A stretch of 64,000 bases of DNA from an uncultured Akkermansia sp. (GCA_905200945.1 CAJKMG010000007.1:1-64000), one strand, 5' to 3'; positions 16,882-25,804 are shown, counted from the stretch's first letter. Notes: generated from the letters alone by a model not told the origin. Numbers and translations are program-made.

Positions 16882-16932
16882 AAAGGCAAGGCTTCCTTCT
16901 GCAGAAGGAAGCCTTGCCTTTCCGTTTTTTAT
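16882..16932 (+). terminator. Strong Rho-independent terminator
   Basis: A 20-bp perfect inverted repeat with no spacer (AAAGGCAAGGCTTCCTTCTG at 16882-16901, its complement at 16902-16921) precedes TTTTTTATTTT. It starts 12 bases after the thioredoxin-fold gene. Confidence 0.92.
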
Positions 16933-16961
16933 TTTAAACAAAAAAATAGGTCTGTTGCGCT

Positions 16962-17570
16962 ATGGCTGATGAAGGAAACGAATATGCAGAAATGAATACG
17001 CCGGCCTATGTCAGAAAAGAGGTGGTTGAGGGAGAAAGCAGCCATTTGCTGAGTTGGGATGAGTGGCTGCGGGAACATGTTGCCCAGTTGCTGTTGTTTG
17101 CCCGCCAGCAGTCCCGCTCACCGGAAGATGCGGAGGATATACTTCAGGATGCCCTGGTGCGGCTGGCGCGCAAGGAGGCTTCCGGGGAATTTGTGGGAGG
17201 GCAGGAGGCGTGGCTCTCCTATGTCTTTGCCTCCATCCGGCGGCTGGCGGTGGATTATGGCCGCAAATCCGACCGCCGCCAGAAAAGGGAGGATGAGGCC
17301 TGTGCCGCTGAACGGGATGAGGATGTTTATGCGGATCCCTGGTTTTCCAGTGCTGCGGCGGATGAGGAACTCAAACAGTTCATGGAAACGCAGCTCAGGA
17401 AACTCCCTTCCAAATTCTCCGAGGTCATTGTCTTGAAAATATGGGGGGAACAGACTTTTCAGCAAATTGCGGAAACGCTGGAAATCTCTCAGAATACGGC
17501 GGCGAGCCGGTACCGTTACGGGATTGATTTGCTCCGCAGGGCTTTGAGAAATAAAAAAAATCAATTCTAA
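16962..17570 (+). CDS. ECF-type RNA polymerase sigma factor
   Basis: 202 residues. Region 2 covers about 45-115 (LLLFARQQSRSPEDAEDILQ, LVRLARKEASGEF, SYVFASIRRLAVDYGRK). Region 4 covers about 145-195, with helix-turn-helix QTFQQIAETLEISQNTAASR. An acidic linker joins the two. It begins a four-gene rightward series: sigma factor, membrane protein with anti-sigma layout 15 bases later, and two secreted PDZ proteins. This order suggests an envelope-sensing unit. The start at the ATG of MADEGNEYAEMNTP is preferred; a second Met at residue 11 is possible. Confidence 0.9.
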   Translation: MADEGNEYAEMNTPAYVRKEVVEGESSHLLSWDEWLREHVAQLLLFARQQSRSPEDAEDILQDALVRLARKEASGEFVGGQEAWLSYVFASIRRLAVDYGRKSDRRQKREDEACAAERDEDVYADPWFSSAAADEELKQFMETQLRKLPSKFSEVIVLKIWGEQTFQQIAETLEISQNTAASRYRYGIDLLRRALRNKKNQF

Positions 17571-17585
17571 TGCCGTTCTACCCTT

Positions 17586-18254
17586 ATGAAACATGAGACA
17601 ACATCATCTGCCGCAGGAGAGGAAGGCGGCGGTACTGTTACCCTGCAGCCACTTCCCGTATCTGATGAACTGATTTCCCGTCTGGCCGGAAAGTGTGAGG
17701 AAATTTTCCCTTTAAACAACCGTTTCCGGCGTGATGAAATCTCCGATGATGAAATTCATGAAATGGAATCCCTTTTGAAACGTCTTCACCCCTCTCCGGC
17801 AAGAGTCCTGTTCAGGGAGCAATGCTGTGCCCTGATGTGTGCGGAATCCGAACATGAGATGGAAACCCGGTTGAAAAGGCTTTCCGCTTCTTCCATGCTG
17901 GAATTTTCCGTCTGTAAAATGGCTCAAGCCATGAATTGCGCTAGTGATGAGAAACGGGAAAAAGCATTGAACATTTCCCTGTGGCGGCGTTTTGCCTGTA
18001 TTTCCGGCATTTCTGCTGCCGCTGTGGGAGCCGTCATGCTGGTTCAACATGCACTGGTGGCTCCCGGCGGAACGGCGGCTTCCGGAAATTCCGGGGAAGC
18101 CTCCACGGAAAAGGCTGAAACGCCTGTGATTCCCGGAGAAAAGCGGGAGTTGTTCCGGACTCCTACCCTTTTTGAATTGCAGGGAGGGGATGAGCGCGTG
18201 CCGGTGATTGCTCCTGCCGTTATCCGCAGGATTCTCCCTGAAAAAGAATATTAA
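17586..18254 (+). CDS. Single-pass membrane protein, putative anti-sigma factor with internal repeats
   Basis: 222 residues. One hydrophobic helix at about 136-158 (FACISGISAAAVGAVMLVQH) separates a helical N-terminal part, expected in the cytoplasm, from a C-terminal tail of about 60 residues. This is the layout of anti-sigma factors and the gene follows an ECF sigma gene by 15 bases, so it may hold that sigma factor inactive. The usual zinc-binding HxxxCxxC of ZAS anti-sigma domains is absent. Instead two similar segments occur in tandem: EMESLLKRLHPS...ALMCA (59-86) and EMETRLKRLSAS...AMNCA (91-119). No homologous family is recognised, so the anti-sigma role is inferred from position and topology. 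Confidence 0.65.
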   Translation: MKHETTSSAAGEEGGGTVTLQPLPVSDELISRLAGKCEEIFPLNNRFRRDEISDDEIHEMESLLKRLHPSPARVLFREQCCALMCAESEHEMETRLKRLSASSMLEFSVCKMAQAMNCASDEKREKALNISLWRRFACISGISAAAVGAVMLVQHALVAPGGTAASGNSGEASTEKAETPVIPGEKRELFRTPTLFELQGGDERVPVIAPAVIRRILPEKEY

Positions 18255-18529
18255 AAAAATTGCGGTACATGAATATCGCCGGAATTGTCCGATCCGTTGC
18301 GGCATTCCGGTTTGTCTTGGTAGGAATGAGAGACGCCCGGCGGGCTTCGTGGTGATAAAAAGCCGGAAAATAGTGGTTTTATCCCAAGGGAAGAATCTTT
18401 TGTTTTTGTTCATTTCAGGAAATGTGGTATTTTTTACATGTTCTGCGGCATGGGAGGTCGTCCCGAAAGCGGCGGAAAAAATGTACAAATTTTGAACATT
18501 GCATGGACAGATGCTGTATATTATCTCAC
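18255..18529. other. Intergenic region between putative anti-sigma and PDZ genes
   Basis: 275 bases without a supported gene. It is AT-richer than the flanking genes near 18400-18530 and probably holds a promoter for the PDZ protein. No terminator-like hairpin was found after the anti-sigma gene. Confidence 0.35.
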
Positions 18530-19489
18530 ATGGATATGAAACCCTGTATCTTTCTGACATTGGGATTGCTGGTAGGTTCGGGCTCCGGATATTCCATTGA
18601 CCGGCCCGCAGGAAGTACGGACAACCTTCAGCCACCTCCCCTGACGCCATACACGCATCAGGCCAAGCCGCTCCCCTCTTCCAAACCGGCCAGACTGGGG
18701 ATTGTTCCGGGCATAGTGCCGCAAGCGCTTGTTGCACAGCTGGAGCTCAGCGGATTCCCCGGAGTGCTGGTGACCAAGGTGATGCCGGATAGCCCCGCCG
18801 CCAAGGCCGGGCTTCTGGAAAATGACGTCATGGTCAAGTTGGGGGATGTCTCCCTGTCCGGTCCGCAGTCCGTGACGGAGGCCCTGTCTGAAAAGGTGCC
18901 TGGAGACAGGATTACGGCGGTATTCTACCGGAAAGGGAAGCGGGAGACTGCAGAAATTACCCTGGATGGAGGAACGCTTTCCGCTGAAGAAATATTGGCG
19001 GCTCAGGGGGATCCCCGTACGCAGCCGCGCGCAGTTCCCTCCGGTCGGCGCCAGGCGGCACCTTATTCCGGAATGTCTGCCCGGCCTAATCTCCCCCAGC
19101 GTATTCTGGATATGCAGCAGATGATGGATGAGTTTTTGAAGGATTCCTCCATGGATGATTACCGGATGGACGACATCATCGGCCGGATGAACCTGACTCC
19201 CGGCGCGGCGCAAATGCTCCGAAGCTTGCAAGGGCTTCACCAAATGCCTATGCCTCCCATGGGTAAGGTTTCCGGAGGAGGTCAGAGCATGTCTTCCGTC
19301 CGGATGTCGGATGCCAACGGGACTATCGTGGTTTCTTCCAATTCCCGGACGGGAACCACAGTTCATGTAACGGACTCTGCGGGAAAGGTTCTGTATTCCG
19401 GACCCTACAATACGCAGGAGGAAAAATCCGCCGTGCCGGAAGCCGTCAGGGAACGCCTGAAAAACATAGAAACCAATTTCTGCTTTTAA
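18530..19489 (+). CDS. Secreted PDZ-domain protein
   Basis: 319 residues from the ATG at 18530; an ATG two codons later (18536) is an equal candidate. A short hydrophobic signal (CIFLTLGLLVGSGSG) leads to a Pro-rich linker and one PDZ domain at about 55-150: the carboxylate loop region ARLGIVPGIV, then VLVTKVMPDSPAAKAGLLEN with the typical GD-type turn (NDVMVKLGD). The remainder is low in recognisable domains, with a Met-rich helix (DMQQMMDEFLKD) and a small beta segment (GTIVVSSNSRTGTTVHVTDS) near the end. No protease residues are visible, so it is probably a binding or scaffold protein of the periplasm or cell surface. Followed by a strong terminator. Confidence 0.8.
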   Translation: MDMKPCIFLTLGLLVGSGSGYSIDRPAGSTDNLQPPPLTPYTHQAKPLPSSKPARLGIVPGIVPQALVAQLELSGFPGVLVTKVMPDSPAAKAGLLENDVMVKLGDVSLSGPQSVTEALSEKVPGDRITAVFYRKGKRETAEITLDGGTLSAEEILAAQGDPRTQPRAVPSGRRQAAPYSGMSARPNLPQRILDMQQMMDEFLKDSSMDDYRMDDIIGRMNLTPGAAQMLRSLQGLHQMPMPPMGKVSGGGQSMSSVRMSDANGTIVVSSNSRTGTTVHVTDSAGKVLYSGPYNTQEEKSAVPEAVRERLKNIETNFCF

Positions 19490-19536
19490 CGGCTTCATGA
19501 AATAGCGGAGAAATCCGTATTCATGAAGTTGACGAC

Positions 19537-19564
19537 AGCTGCCCCGTGCGGGGCAGCTTTTTTA
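19537..19564 (+). terminator. Rho-independent terminator after the PDZ gene
   Basis: AGCTGCCCCG (19537-19546) pairs with CGGGGCAGCT (19549-19558), followed by a run of six T residues through 19563. It ends the unit about 50 bases past the PDZ stop codon, so the next gene needs its own promoter within 19565-19759. Confidence 0.9.
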
Positions 19565-19759
19565 TTACGTGGAAGAAGAGGGGAAAGCTGTGTTGATGCG
19601 GCAGATGAAAATAATGACGGGCAGAATTGAAAGGAAAATCATGGAAATGCGTATCCTTTAACAAAATAGACCGCTTCATGGTTAAGTGCAGGTGTTGGGA
19701 AAACGGCGGTTTTTTCAGACTGCCCGGTTTCTGGCGGCGGTCTTTTCACAACGAACGAC

Positions 19760-22111
19760 ATGAATGGTTTTATTTTGTGGATGCTTTGTTGCGCTTCTTG
19801 GAGCCTGGGAGCGGATATATTTGTTTCTCCTGACGGAGATGACGCTCATGCAGGGACGGAAGAATTTCCGATGCGTTCCGTGGAGGCCGCTGTGCGGAAG
19901 GCCGGGCAAGGGCATTACGGAAAAGGCTGCCAGATTATCCTGGCCGACGGTATTTATCACCTGGCGGAACCGTTGCTCCTGCGTCCGGTTCATTCCGGTC
20001 TGACTATTCGTGCCAAGAATCCGCATAAGGCGGTATTGAGCGGTGCTCAGCCCTTTGTTGCGGACTGGAAGCCTTTCCGTGATGGGATCATGAGAACTTC
20101 CGTGCCCTCCGGACTGGAAATGGACGTATTATTGGTCAACGGCAAACCCATGCATATGGCCAGGTATCCCAACGTAACTCCCGGAGAACGCATTTTCCAG
20201 GGAACGGCCCCGGACGCGGACGATCCGGAACGGGTAGCCCGCTGGAAAAATCCGGCGGGTGCGTATCTGCATGCCCTTCATAATCGCATGTGGGGAGACA
20301 TGCACTTCCGCATTACGGGGAAGAATGGAAATACACTGGTCAAGCAAGGGGGCTGGCAGAATAACCGTCCCTCTCCGCCGCACGAAAAATATAAATTTGT
20401 AGAGAATGTTTTTGAGGAATTGGATGCTCCCGGAGAATGGTATCTGGACAGAAAGGAACATATCCTTTACCTGTATCCGGAACAGGGAACGGACCTGGCT
20501 GCTGCCAGACTGGAAGCCGGCGGCCTGGAAGAACTGGTCAAAATCCAGGGGGAAGGCTCATCCCCCGTCAGGAACGTGACGCTCCAGGATCTGGTGCTGA
20601 CTGGAACGCGGCGAACCTTCATGGAAAACCGGGAGCCCCTGCTGAGAAGTGACTGGACCATTTTCAGAAGCGGAGCCGTACTCTTGCGGGGAACGGAGGG
20701 GTGCCGCATTCTCTCCTGCGAATTTGCCAGGTTGGGTGGAACAGCCGTTTTTGTGGATGGGAATAATGAAAATCTTCTGGTGCGGTCCTGTTATATCCAT
20801 GACATAGGTTCCAACGGCGTAGCGTTTGTGGGGGACCGTTCCTGCTACCGGGGACCGAAGAATTATCGGGAAGCCAAAGGAATGTCCTTGGAGAGAATCG
20901 ACAGGGTTCCGGGACCTCGAAACAATGAATTTCCCAGGAACTGCATGGTGGATGATTGCCTGATTATCCGGACGGGGCTGGTGGAAAAGCAGACTGCCGG
21001 AGTGCAGATATCCCTGGCCCGGGAAATTACCGTCAGAAATTGTTCCATCTACGAACTTCCCCGGGCGGGTATCAACATAGGGGAGGGGGCTTTCGGCGGC
21101 CATGTGATTGAATACAATGACGTTTTTGATACCGTTAGGGAAACCAGCGACCATGGTTCGTTCAACTCCTGGGGACGGGACAGATTCTGGGTCCGGGACC
21201 AGATGGCGCTGAGCCAGGACAAGGACGTCGTCCTGCTGGATATCCGGCAGCCTAATATCATCAGGAACAACCGCTGGCGCTGCGATCACGGATGGGATGT
21301 GGACCTGGACGACGGTTCTTCCAACTATATTATTTACAACAACCTCATGCTTTCCTCCGGCCTGAAGCTCCGGGAGGGGTTTTACCGCAAGGTTTACAAC
21401 AATATTATGGTTAACAAAACCCTGTACCCGCATGTATGGTTCAGGAACAGCGGGGACGAATTTTACAATAACATTATTTTTGAAGACCGCTACCGTCCTG
21501 CCGGCAACATGGATTTTTCCCCGTGGGGAAAACTGATGGACAGGAACTTTGTGCATGTGAAGGGAATGAAAGGGGTGGAACCCGCCTCCGAACTGGCCAG
21601 GCAATCCGGCAATGACAGTCACTCCCTGAAGGGGGATGCCCTGTTCTCTGCTCCCGGTCTGGGGGATTTTTCCGTCCGGGCTTCTTCCCCCGCCCTTAAA
21701 CTGGGATTCCGCAATTTTCCCATGGACCGTTTCGGCGTGCGTTCCCGGCATCTGAAAGCCCTGGCGCGAACTCCGGATATTCCTGAAGTTGCCGGGAACA
21801 GGTTGGAGAAACGGGAAACGGTGCTGGTGAAGAAACTGGGAGCGGAAGTGAGGATAGCGGAGGACGAAGGGGATTTGTCTGTCTTTGGGCTGATGCCGGA
21901 GGATCTGGGCCGGGCGCTGGTTATTGTCAAGGTGCAGAAGGACGGCCCTTGTTCCTCTGCCGGCATTCTGCCCGGCGACGTTCTTCTGATGGCGGGCGGG
22001 AATAAGGTGGATGGAGTGGAAAAGCTCGAACGCCTGCTGCCGTCTTCCGGTAAATTAACCGTAACCGTCAGGAGAAACCAGGAAAATAGAAAGGTGGATT
22101 TGCAGTTTTGA
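19760..22111 (+). CDS. Secreted right-handed beta-helix protein with C-terminal PDZ domain, possible glycoside hydrolase
   Basis: 783 residues. A signal peptide (FILWMLCCASWSLGA) is followed by DIFVSPDGDDAHAGTEE, which opens a parallel beta-helix of the kind found in polysaccharide-active enzymes. Helical coils continue through ILADGIYHLAEPLLLRPVHS, VRNVTLQDLVLTGTRR, ENLLVRSCYIHDIGSNGVAF and EITVRNCSIYELPRAGINIG. A conserved-looking block, SDHGSFNSWGRDRFW, recalls beta-helix glycosidases such as family GH141, which includes alpha-L-fucosidases; this is a suggestion, not an identification. Residues about 705-783 are a PDZ domain (VIVKVQKDGPCSSAGILPGD). The fusion of an apparent carbohydrate-active helix with PDZ is unusual. 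No stop or frameshift is present. Confidence 0.75.
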   Translation: MNGFILWMLCCASWSLGADIFVSPDGDDAHAGTEEFPMRSVEAAVRKAGQGHYGKGCQIILADGIYHLAEPLLLRPVHSGLTIRAKNPHKAVLSGAQPFVADWKPFRDGIMRTSVPSGLEMDVLLVNGKPMHMARYPNVTPGERIFQGTAPDADDPERVARWKNPAGAYLHALHNRMWGDMHFRITGKNGNTLVKQGGWQNNRPSPPHEKYKFVENVFEELDAPGEWYLDRKEHILYLYPEQGTDLAAARLEAGGLEELVKIQGEGSSPVRNVTLQDLVLTGTRRTFMENREPLLRSDWTIFRSGAVLLRGTEGCRILSCEFARLGGTAVFVDGNNENLLVRSCYIHDIGSNGVAFVGDRSCYRGPKNYREAKGMSLERIDRVPGPRNNEFPRNCMVDDCLIIRTGLVEKQTAGVQISLAREITVRNCSIYELPRAGINIGEGAFGGHVIEYNDVFDTVRETSDHGSFNSWGRDRFWVRDQMALSQDKDVVLLDIRQPNIIRNNRWRCDHGWDVDLDDGSSNYIIYNNLMLSSGLKLREGFYRKVYNNIMVNKTLYPHVWFRNSGDEFYNNIIFEDRYRPAGNMDFSPWGKLMDRNFVHVKGMKGVEPASELARQSGNDSHSLKGDALFSAPGLGDFSVRASSPALKLGFRNFPMDRFGVRSRHLKALARTPDIPEVAGNRLEKRETVLVKKLGAEVRIAEDEGDLSVFGLMPEDLGRALVIVKVQKDGPCSSAGILPGDVLLMAGGNKVDGVEKLERLLPSSGKLTVTVRRNQENRKVDLQF

Positions 22112-22148
22112 GGATGCTTCTGGCCTCCGGAAAAAGAGGAAGCGGAAA

Positions 22149-23477
22149 TTACAGAATTCCGGTCAACTTCCGGTAAGTTTCCAGGGCAAAGGAATCCGTC
22201 ATTCCGGAAATATAATCAAGCATGTGCGCCAGGCGTGCAGCCTTCCCTCCGTTGTTCCGGGGTACGCCGGTACCCTGAAGCATGATGGCGATTTTTTGGG
22301 ATTGGCCGGAGGATGGATGGTTCACCCATTCCATAAAGAAGTCGATCAATTCTCCCAGTACCTTGTACCCCATGGCTTCCACTTCAATAACCTCCCGGGC
22401 CTGGTACACATTCTTTATGGCGTACTGGTACAAGCCGTTCAGAGGGGCGGACAGTTCCGAGCTGTCTATCAGGGATTGCTCCATTCCTCCTTGCAGCAAG
22501 TCTTCCTCGTGATTCACGAAACTGTCCACGGCGGATTGAATGCTTTTGCCGATGGCGATCGCGCGCATATAATGGATGCAGGAATCTTTTTCCTGCTTTT
22601 CTTCCAGCTCCCGGACATAACGGAGCTGGGATTCCGTCAGGAAAGGACTGAACAAATCCCTGGTGGAAGCAAAATTCAGGAGTCCGGAAAAATACCCGTC
22701 CTCAATATCCGCGATGCGGTAACAGATATCATCCGCGGCTTCCATCAAATACGCCAGGGGATGGCGGCTCCAGCAAAGATGTGTTGCATCAGGTGCTGAA
22801 CGCGGAATCAACCCCAGATGACCAGCCATGAAAGAGGCTGCTTCCCTTTCCTGTTCCCCGATGCCGAATTTCTTGCATTCAAGCTTGTTGGCCGCAACTA
22901 TGCTGCCTTTCTTGACGGCGGAGGAATAGGATTGCGTACAGGGATATTTCATAAAGGCGCCCAAAACGGCTGCCGTCAGTTTCAGGCCGCTGCCCTCCAT
23001 CGGATCCCCTGTCCGTGTCAGGATGCGGAATCCCTGGGCATTCCCTTCAAAAGGCCGCTCCAGTCCGTGCCGTTTCAGAGCGGTTTCAATGGCGTCTTCT
23101 CCAGAATGGCCGAAGGGAGGATTGCCAATATCATGGGCCAGGCAGGCGGTGGAAACAATGGTGGCAATATCGGAAGGCATGATAGGCGCGGGCAGGTAAC
23201 CTTTCTTTTCCAGCCACTCCCCTGCCAGCATGCCGAGAGAGGAACCTATGTGGGCTACCTCCAGGCTGTGGGTCAGGCGGGTGCGAACGTAATCATTGCG
23301 GCCCAGGGGGAAAACCTGTGTCTTATCCTGAAGGCGGCGGAACGCGCTGGAAAACAGAATGCGGCCGTAATCCCGGTCATAATTGCTGCGGTTTTTCTGC
23401 GGAGACGCCGTGCTCCGGTGCCTGGACCCCCAGCGTGCGTCCGACAAAAGCTGCTGCCAATTCATCATCCCTGACAT
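22149..23477 (-). CDS. dgt: dGTPase-family HD-domain phosphohydrolase
   Basis: 442 residues. These enzymes cleave dNTPs to deoxynucleoside and triphosphate. The N-terminus NYDRDYGRILFSSAFRRLQD with KTQVFPL is diagnostic of the dGTPase-like group. The HD metal site is visible as H70 (RTRLTHSLEVAHIG), H115-D116 (LAHDIGNPPFGHSGEDAI) and a later Asp in LMEAADDICYRIADIEDGY. Length fits the single-domain bacterial type. It stands alone on the minus strand, convergent with the beta-helix gene. Nucleotide preference in this family varies with allosteric effectors and cannot be told from sequence. Confidence 0.93.
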   Translation of the reverse strand: MSGMMNWQQLLSDARWGSRHRSTASPQKNRSNYDRDYGRILFSSAFRRLQDKTQVFPLGRNDYVRTRLTHSLEVAHIGSSLGMLAGEWLEKKGYLPAPIMPSDIATIVSTACLAHDIGNPPFGHSGEDAIETALKRHGLERPFEGNAQGFRILTRTGDPMEGSGLKLTAAVLGAFMKYPCTQSYSSAVKKGSIVAANKLECKKFGIGEQEREAASFMAGHLGLIPRSAPDATHLCWSRHPLAYLMEAADDICYRIADIEDGYFSGLLNFASTRDLFSPFLTESQLRYVRELEEKQEKDSCIHYMRAIAIGKSIQSAVDSFVNHEEDLLQGGMEQSLIDSSELSAPLNGLYQYAIKNVYQAREVIEVEAMGYKVLGELIDFFMEWVNHPSSGQSQKIAIMLQGTGVPRNNGGKAARLAHMLDYISGMTDSFALETYRKLTGIL

Positions 23478-23539
23478 GGTAAAGAAATGCTACAGGGGAA
23501 TGCCCGGCTGGAACAGAAGAAAATAGAGAGGGCATTCAA

Positions 23540-23735
23540 TAGGTCAGCGTCAATTCCGCTCCAATTTCAGGAGCACCTTGCCGTCCGTGTCAATGCGCGC
23601 GTCCGCAATCAGGAGCGTGGGCGGCGTGTGCCGGGCGCACAGGTTTTTTGGTGAATCTGGCGTAACATGTCGCGTTCTCCGGCCACCGGGCGGCGGCAAG
23701 CAGCACAAAAATGGAGGAAAATGGGCGTCTGGAAT
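23540..23735 (-). other. Possible short gene remnant between dgt and the DMT exporter
   Basis: On the minus strand two overlapping frames look more coding than the rest of the spacer. One contains FCAACRRPVAGERDMLRQIH with spaced Cys residues and stops at 23609-23611. The other ends in LLIADARIDTDGKVLLKLER with a stop at 23550-23552. Joining them would need a frame change near 23630. No ATG start or recognisable family was found, so this may be a decayed gene end or coincidence. Confidence 0.25.
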
Positions 23736-24593
23736 TTATTCCTGCGCAGTTTTTTTGAAAGGGATGGGGGCGATCAGGAAAGAGGACAGGATAAGCAGGC
23801 AGCCGATGAACAGCAGGAACATGTTGGGATGCTCTCTGAACAGAAGCAGGGAAGTCAGAGCCGACAGGGGAATTTTAAGATTGTTCATAATCGCCAGCTT
23901 CACGGGAGTGACCCGCCGGGCGCCGTAATTCCAGAGGAAAAAACAGACTCCTGAAGCGATGACGCCCAAATAGGCCAGCAGCCACCATTGCACGGCAGAA
24001 ATCCCCTGCCAGCAGGACAGCCCTGACGGAAGGCCGGAGGGCAACGTGACCAGCAGAGCGCCTGCATAGGCATAGGCGAAGCAGGAAGCTTCACTTCTCC
24101 CGAACCGGGAATTTTTCAAGGAAATGTAGGCTATTTGACCTGCCGCGAAGCAGAGATTGGAAAGCTGGACAAGAACAATTCCTGTAAACACCCCGTTACC
24201 GGCGGAATATTCTTTCCAAAGGATGCCCGCTCCTCCTATGGCCGCAAGAATAGCCGCCGCCAGATGGAGCGGCGGAAGCTGTTTTTTCATCAGACCGTTA
24301 ATCAGAACCACATAAATCGGCGTGGTGGCTGTAAAAAGGGCAACCTGGTGGGAAGGCAGATAGTGAAAGGCCGCGATATAGCAAAGATACATTCCTCCGA
24401 ACTGGACGGCGCCTATGCCCATCATCACCAAGGCATGACTGAAGGGAACCCTCCGGACGAAGGGGAGGAAAACGGCAAGCGATCCGGCCATGCGCGCCAT
24501 CGCGACAAAGCTGGCAGGGAGGCCGGACAGGCAGTTTCCCAGAAGTCCGAATGACAACGCCCAGATGAAAGACGTGATCAGCAACGCAGACAT
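23736..24593 (-). CDS. EamA/DMT-family transporter
   Basis: 285 residues with about ten hydrophobic helices and the two-fold EamA repeat (first half about 5-130, second half about 145-275). Typical features are AFHYLPSHQVALFTATTPIY at the end of the first half, PLHLAAAILAAIGGAGILW and the second-half counterpart AIMNNLKIPLSALTSLLLFR. The family exports small metabolites or amino acids across the inner membrane; the substrate cannot be predicted. It stands alone with no cotranscribed enzyme that would hint at the substrate. Confidence 0.88.
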   Translation of the reverse strand: MSALLITSFIWALSFGLLGNCLSGLPASFVAMARMAGSLAVFLPFVRRVPFSHALVMMGIGAVQFGGMYLCYIAAFHYLPSHQVALFTATTPIYVVLINGLMKKQLPPLHLAAAILAAIGGAGILWKEYSAGNGVFTGIVLVQLSNLCFAAGQIAYISLKNSRFGRSEASCFAYAYAGALLVTLPSGLPSGLSCWQGISAVQWWLLAYLGVIASGVCFFLWNYGARRVTPVKLAIMNNLKIPLSALTSLLLFREHPNMFLLFIGCLLILSSFLIAPIPFKKTAQE

Positions 24594-24704
24594 GCGGGCG
24601 GAGCATACGGAGAAAGGAAAGTCAAGTCAATGCCCGTATCGTCGGGAGTACGCAACATTCATTAAGAAAGCAAAGGAACGGTTAAGCTTTCCTGCCAGTA
24701 GAAA

Positions 24705-25636
24705 TTAAGCTTTTTGTGTATAAGATTGTTTAATCAGGGTAAGGATGTAATCCATCCTGTCCTCATTTTTTACAGTCAGCTCGTAAGATCCATTTCCATG
24801 ATGGCCGATATTGGAAACGTCCCTGGCGAGTTTGTAGGGGTCTTCCAATTTCCCTTTGGGGAGATTGATCCAGAGTTTCAGCCCTTGTTTCTGCAAAGCG
24901 ATATCCGTGAAATTTGAACCGTTGACCGTGAAAGCTACATAAAGCTTGGTTGCTTTGATTTCGACGTCCCCTAAATCGAGGATTTTATTTCTGAGGCTGT
25001 TGTAAATACCCTGTACCTTTTCCGGAATACTCTTCAACCGATCCTGCTCCGTGTAAACTACTACTTCTCTGCTGACGGTATCCACGTCGCTGTTTTTCGA
25101 TGAAATTGTTTTGATGCTTTCCGTTGCATTGAGTTTTCGGATTTCCTCAAAACTGATGGTTTGATTGCTGTATTTTTTTATCTCCCACAGAGCAATCGGA
25201 AGATCTTTAAAATTAATGGCTTCTTTTTGATAAGAGGTAAAGCCTTGGGAAATAAAAATGATCCGGGATTGGGACCAATCCACGCTGCTGCGCTTTAGCG
25301 GTTCATTCCGGGCTTCATTATATTCCAGAATGAAATCGGCTTTATTATTAAGCATTGCAGAAAGATAGGCATAGCCCTGGTCTACAACGCTAAAATTCTT
25401 GTCCTGCTTGTATTCGATGATGACAAAAGCCTTATTTTTCTGTCAAAAGCCAATGTATCAATTCTCAACCTCTGAACGGAACCGGATATCGTGAATTCGG
25501 ATTTGACGAATTCCAAACCAAGCAACGTATTCAAATTGGCTTCTACCAAATGTTGAATTTGCCGTTCCAGCTTGAACGGGGTTTCCTTGACTTGGTTCAA
25601 TATTTCCAGTTTTGAATTTGAATTGAAAAGCGGCAT
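24705..25636 (-). pseudogene. DUF5655-domain protein, frameshifted
   Basis: The original gene would encode about 310 residues. The first part (start MPLFNSNSKLEILNQVKETP, ATG at 25636) reads to LRIDTLAFDR near 25440. The rest continues in another frame as NKAFVIIEYKQDKNFSVVDQ GYAYLSAMLNNK and on to the C-terminal DUF5655 region (LKLWINLPKGKLEDP, ARDVSNIGHHGNGSYEL, IKQSYTQKA). One base is missing in a short homopolymer (five T at 25435-25439; six would restore the frame). The N-terminal half resembles DUF91/PD-(D/E)xK-type nuclease-like proteins (IDTLAFD, VIIEYK), often found near defence or DNA-processing genes. It could be a pseudogene, a sequencing error or a slippage-tolerant gene. Confidence 0.8.
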
Positions 25637-25762
25637 TGAGCAGATGAGGGAAGGTTGCTTGAACCATACTATCTTTATGAGGGATGGATGACAAGACAAT
25701 CATCATGAAGCAAAATGGGCTATTTAACCAATTGAACATTATCTGCTGACTGTCCTGAATAT

Positions 25763-25797
25763 AAAAACACCCCGAAATATTGAATTCCGGGGTGTTT
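25763..25797 (-). terminator. Rho-independent terminator of the tRNA gene
   Basis: On the minus strand AAACACCCCGGAATTC is followed by a short loop and the complementary TTTCGGGGTGTTT, then TTTATA. The repeat spans 25765-25797 and lies eight bases beyond the 3' end of the tRNA, as expected for a single tRNA transcript. Confidence 0.85.
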
Positions 25798-25804
25798 AGG
25801 AAAA

